This document shows, piece by piece, positions 61,490 to 64,000 of a stretch of 64,000 nt of DNA (positions are counted from its first letter, which is position 1; every line of letters begins with the position of its first letter). The translations under genes were made by a program, and so were the position numbers. The DNA comes from Alphaproteobacteria bacterium (GTDB lineage: Bacteria; Pseudomonadota; Alphaproteobacteria; TMED109), in NCBI GenBank assembly GCA_022825235.1, contig JAJDYI010000030.1, positions 1 through 64,000 of the forward strand, written 5' to 3'. The notes beneath the pieces are model-generated. The model searched no databases and was not told where the DNA came from. It was given only the letters and a program-made list of their open reading frames with translations.

Positions 61490-62395
61490 TCAGATCCTGC
61501 GTTTCTCGGCGACCGCGAACAGGCCCTGCGGGCGGACCAGGAGCACCAGGACCATGATCATGTAGGGGATCAGGACGTCGAGTTCTGGCACGAGGTACAC
61601 GGCGAAGGAACGGCCGAGCCCGATCAGCAGCGCGGCCAGCGCCGCGCCCTCGACCTGGCCGAGGCCCGCAGTGGCGACGACCGCGAACGACAGGACGATC
61701 ATCTCGGCGCCGAGCCCGAGCTGGATGGCCGTGGTGGGCGACGCCAGGGCACCCCCGAGCGAGGCCAGGATGGCGCCGATCACGAACGTGATCGTGAATA
61801 CCCTGCGCGCATCGATGCCCACGGTGATCGCGGTCTCCCGGTCCTCGGTGACGGCGGTGATGACCTTGCCGCTCAGCGTGTGGCGCAGGAACCAGCGGAG
61901 ACCGACCAGCACCAGCAGCGCAATCGCCGGCAGCAGGATGATCTGGTACGCGTTGTAGGGAATGCCCATCACCTCGACGGTGCCAAGCAGGCGGACCGGG
62001 TCCGTCGCCGCATACGGCTGCACCCCCCAGACCAGCCGTTGCACGTCTTCCAGGATCATGAACGCGGCGAACGTCACGAGGAGCTGGAGGACCTCCCCCT
62101 TGGCGTAGATGTGGCGCAGCAGCCCGCGCTCGATGACGAGGCCGAGCACCGCGCCCACCGCTCCAGCGGCGACCAGCAGCGCCGGGAAGGTGAGCCAGGG
62201 GTTGAGGTCGGCACCGCTCACCGAAAGGACCAGGCTGGCCGCGGCGTAGGCGCCAATGGCGTAGAACCCGCCGTGGGCGACGTTCAGGATGCGCATCACG
62301 CCGAAGATCAGCGTCAGTCCGACGGCGACCAGGAACACCAGCGCCGCGTACGCGATGCCGTCGAGCGTGGCGAGAACGAGCAGGATCGGGTCCAT
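61490..62395 (-). CDS. livH: Branched-chain amino acid-type ABC transporter permease, LivH-like
   Basis: 301 aa from ATG 62395 (an in-frame GTG at 62401 adds two residues). Eight or so membrane spans. GLTLIFGVMRILNVAHGGFYAIGAYAAASL is the LivH opening ('GL.liyG...ilN.AHG...mlGAy'). RHTLSGKVITAVTEDRETAITVGIDARRVFTITFVIGAILASLGGAL is the coupling loop and following helix, and LDVLIPYMIMVLVLLVRPQGLF is the usual end. Forms the channel with LivM. Confidence 0.92.
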   Translation of the reverse strand: MDPILLVLATLDGIAYAALVFLVAVGLTLIFGVMRILNVAHGGFYAIGAYAAASLVLSVSGADLNPWLTFPALLVAAGAVGAVLGLVIERGLLRHIYAKGEVLQLLVTFAAFMILEDVQRLVWGVQPYAATDPVRLLGTVEVMGIPYNAYQIILLPAIALLVLVGLRWFLRHTLSGKVITAVTEDRETAITVGIDARRVFTITFVIGAILASLGGALASPTTAIQLGLGAEMIVLSFAVVATAGLGQVEGAALAALLIGLGRSFAVYLVPELDVLIPYMIMVLVLLVRPQGLFAVAEKRRI

Positions 62396-62436
62396 CAGCA
62401 CATAGCCCCGTGGGGAGGGTCAGCCGTCGGAGCGGA

Positions 62437-63735
62437 TCATTCGGCGTGCCGGTAGGTCTCGACCGGGATCTCCAGGATGCTCTCCGGCAGGTTCTCGAGC
62501 CACGCCGTCGAATCCATGCCAACCGGCGTCGTGATCTCGGCGCCGGGGAAGATCATCATGTGGTCCATGACGGCGAAGCCGTACGTCGGATCCCGCCGCG
62601 TGACGCCGATCATCTGATCCTCCACGCCCTGGTGGTCGTCACGGATGCGGACGGTCCGGCCGAGCCCGCGGAACTCGAGGCCCTCCATGGCATCGACGAC
62701 CTGTTCCCGGTCGGGCCAGGCCCCGTCGTTGCCGGCGATGGCCCGCTCGTAGGCGCCCTGCAGCGCGGCCAGTGCCTGGGCGATGTGGAAGACCGGATAG
62801 ATCGGGTATTCGCCGGTCGCCGCGTGGTAGCGCTCGACGAAAGCCGTGAAGGCGGCGTCGTCGCGGAACTCCGGGTGCAGGAAGTAGTGGTCCCCGCGGC
62901 CGCCGACGATCACGCCTTCGGGCATGTCGGGGCCGATGCGCTGGAGCGAGCTCTCCATCAGGGGGAGGACGAACGTGCTGCGCTCGGTGAGGCCGCGCTG
63001 GACCGACTGTCGGACGAAGTTGTCAAGGTCGCCGCCCCAGGAGGTCGACAGGATGACGTCCGGCCGCAGGGCCAGCAGGCGGCTGATCTCGGTCGAGAAG
63101 TCCGGGGCCCCGAACTTCGGGAACAGCTCGGCGACGACCCGGACACCGGGCTTCAACCGCTGCAGCGCCGTCGAGAAGATGTGCCAGCTGTCGCGCCCCC
63201 ACGCGTAGTCCTGATTGACCACCGCGATGGTCTCGAAGTCGGGCTTGGTCTTCAGGAGATACAGCAGGGTCGACAGCATCTCCGGCGTGGCGTTCGCCTG
63301 GGTTCGGAAGACGTAGCGGTACGAGTTCTCCTCGAAGATCTTCTGCGTGCCGCAGTCCCACATGATGTTGAGAATCTTGAGATCCTCGGCCAGCGGCGCC
63401 ACCTTCTTGCAGTTGCCGCTCGAGATCGAGGCGAACATGGCGTCGACGCCGACGTCCTGCACGAGCCGGCGGTACTCGGACAGGACGTGCTCGCCGCCGG
63501 CCCCCTCATCCACCCAGATCGCGGTGACCGGCACGCCGCCGATGCCGCCGGCGCGGTTCAGGTCGTCGAGCAGGATCTCCGAGGCGGCCCGGGCGGGTTC
63601 GCCGAACACGGAGGCCGGGCCTGACAGGAAACCCGTGATGCCGATCGTGAGCGTCTCCGGCTTGTCCGCGGCAGCCGCGGTTCCGGCAAAGAGGGCCAGC
63701 GCCAGGGCGACCGGCAGCTTGAGGCATCTGTGCAT
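62437..63735 (-). CDS. livJ: Periplasmic substrate-binding protein of the Liv-type importer
   Basis: 432 aa, ATG 63735 with GGAGG 9 nt upstream. Signal peptide LKLPVALALALFAGTAAAADK, then the type I periplasmic binding fold: LTIGITGFLSGPASVFGEPARAASEILLDDLNRAGGIGG at the start, VDAMFASISSGNCKKVAPLAEDLKI, and TIAVVNQDYAWGRDSWHIFSTAL. It is longer than LivJ of E. coli (about 345 aa mature) and closer to the Peripla_BP_6 proteins used for amides and aromatic acids, so the ligand is probably not leucine/isoleucine/valine. First gene of the importer operon; the permease gene follows after 41 bp. Confidence 0.9.
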   Translation of the reverse strand: MHRCLKLPVALALALFAGTAAAADKPETLTIGITGFLSGPASVFGEPARAASEILLDDLNRAGGIGGVPVTAIWVDEGAGGEHVLSEYRRLVQDVGVDAMFASISSGNCKKVAPLAEDLKILNIMWDCGTQKIFEENSYRYVFRTQANATPEMLSTLLYLLKTKPDFETIAVVNQDYAWGRDSWHIFSTALQRLKPGVRVVAELFPKFGAPDFSTEISRLLALRPDVILSTSWGGDLDNFVRQSVQRGLTERSTFVLPLMESSLQRIGPDMPEGVIVGGRGDHYFLHPEFRDDAAFTAFVERYHAATGEYPIYPVFHIAQALAALQGAYERAIAGNDGAWPDREQVVDAMEGLEFRGLGRTVRIRDDHQGVEDQMIGVTRRDPTYGFAVMDHMMIFPGAEITTPVGMDSTAWLENLPESILEIPVETYRHAE

Positions 63736-63815
63736 CGTGGGGTTCCTCCGTGTCAGGGTGGCGCACCGTCAGCGGCGCCGCGGTGGTCGGTCGGCGGGTC
63801 CGCGCGGGCAACCCG

Positions 63816-64000
63816 TTACCGGGCCGGCTGTCCCGTTGGGCCGGATCCACCGCCGGCGATGTCGTGGCTCGTGCTCACGACTACGCCGGCATCCAGCATC
63901 GCTGCTCTGGCGGCGGCCACGGTGCCGGGCAGGTCGACCGGCCGCGTCGCGTCCTCGAGCACGATGGCCTCGAAGCCATGGGTGCGGGCATCGGTCGCCG
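63816..64000 (-). CDS. Isochorismatase/nicotinamidase-family hydrolase, C-terminal part
   Basis: Reading leftward from the window edge, 60 residues run ATDARTHGFEAIVLEDATRP, then VDLPGTVAAARAAMLDAGVVV, and end at TAA 63816-63818. The 'ta.dA...Gf.v.vleDa......p......al..m..aGv.vv' pattern is the end of cysteine hydrolases such as nicotinamidase or N-carbamoylsarcosine amidase. The catalytic residues lie outside the window. The stop is 81 bp before the binding-protein gene on the same strand, so it may belong to the importer operon and act on the imported amide. Confidence 0.75.
   Translation of the reverse strand, partial: ATDARTHGFEAIVLEDATRPVDLPGTVAAARAAMLDAGVVVSTSHDIAGGGSGPTGQPAR

Overview
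The window is high-GC bacterial chromosome, most likely from an alphaproteobacterium or a close relative. The gene families fit this: a TRAP solute-binding protein, a branched-chain-type ABC operon, DUF1289, a fused E1 alpha/beta dehydrogenase, phytanoyl-CoA-type and CmcJ-type oxygenases, and an M81 peptidase. No rRNA, tRNA or CRISPR array was seen. Housekeeping and catabolic genes are GC-rich. They are interrupted by visibly AT-richer accessory segments, transposon debris and broken toxin-antitoxin (TA) genes.

Layout. Positions 1-998 hold the outer end of an IS21-like element that has clipped the start of a DapA-family gene. Positions 1177-2556 are an AT-rich three-gene cassette of unknown function. 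Positions 2655-7398 carry single metabolic genes (GST-like, histone deacetylase-like, nucleoside hydrolase, SDR). Positions 7879-10474 hold a solitary FtsK/HerA-type ATPase and a decayed IS1634-type transposase that contains a lone IS21-like end. Positions 10684-15894 are the most interesting part: a tight minus-strand operon of a CHC2/TOPRIM primase-like protein, a UG/Abi-type reverse transcriptase of 1085 aa and a separate nitrilase-fold protein. It looks like an anti-phage RT (DRT-like) island and abuts a truncated FitA-type antitoxin. Positions 16538-18676 are TRAP and hydrolase genes. Positions 19063-24698 form a second accessory island: two overlapping ATPase genes (AAA, and AAA-TPR) behind a promoter with an inverted-repeat operator. 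It is bracketed by two 142-bp imperfect repeats derived from a Phd/PIN TA locus, and an AbiEi-like gene follows.

Positions 24726-42020 are mostly ordinary enzymes (EEP nuclease-fold, DUF1289, HAD, cupin, DUF2779 nuclease-like, CmcJ-like, amidase, fused E1, DUF3500, SRPBCC, tautomerase, 3-hydroxyisobutyrate dehydrogenase-like) with one intact ParE/Phd TA pair. Positions 42251-45453 hold an XRE-ImmA/IrrE regulator and a zeta-type toxin locus. The toxin gene is split by an IS5-family element; its ends can be placed to within one base, and removing it restores the reading frame. Positions 45660-52638 carry transporters (Bcr/CflA, SulP-STAS-cNMP, SMR) and enzymes.

Positions 52870-57523 are a plus-strand operon (M48 protease, M81 peptidase, acyl-CoA synthetase) whose genes overlap by one base. 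Positions 57651-58909 hold a 22-bp-period repeat array and an RHH/nucleotidyltransferase TA-like pair. Positions 59093-63735 are a complete LivJHMGF-type ABC importer on the minus strand, preceded at the window edge by the end of an isochorismatase-family hydrolase gene. Functions are read from motifs and remembered family features only; no search was run.
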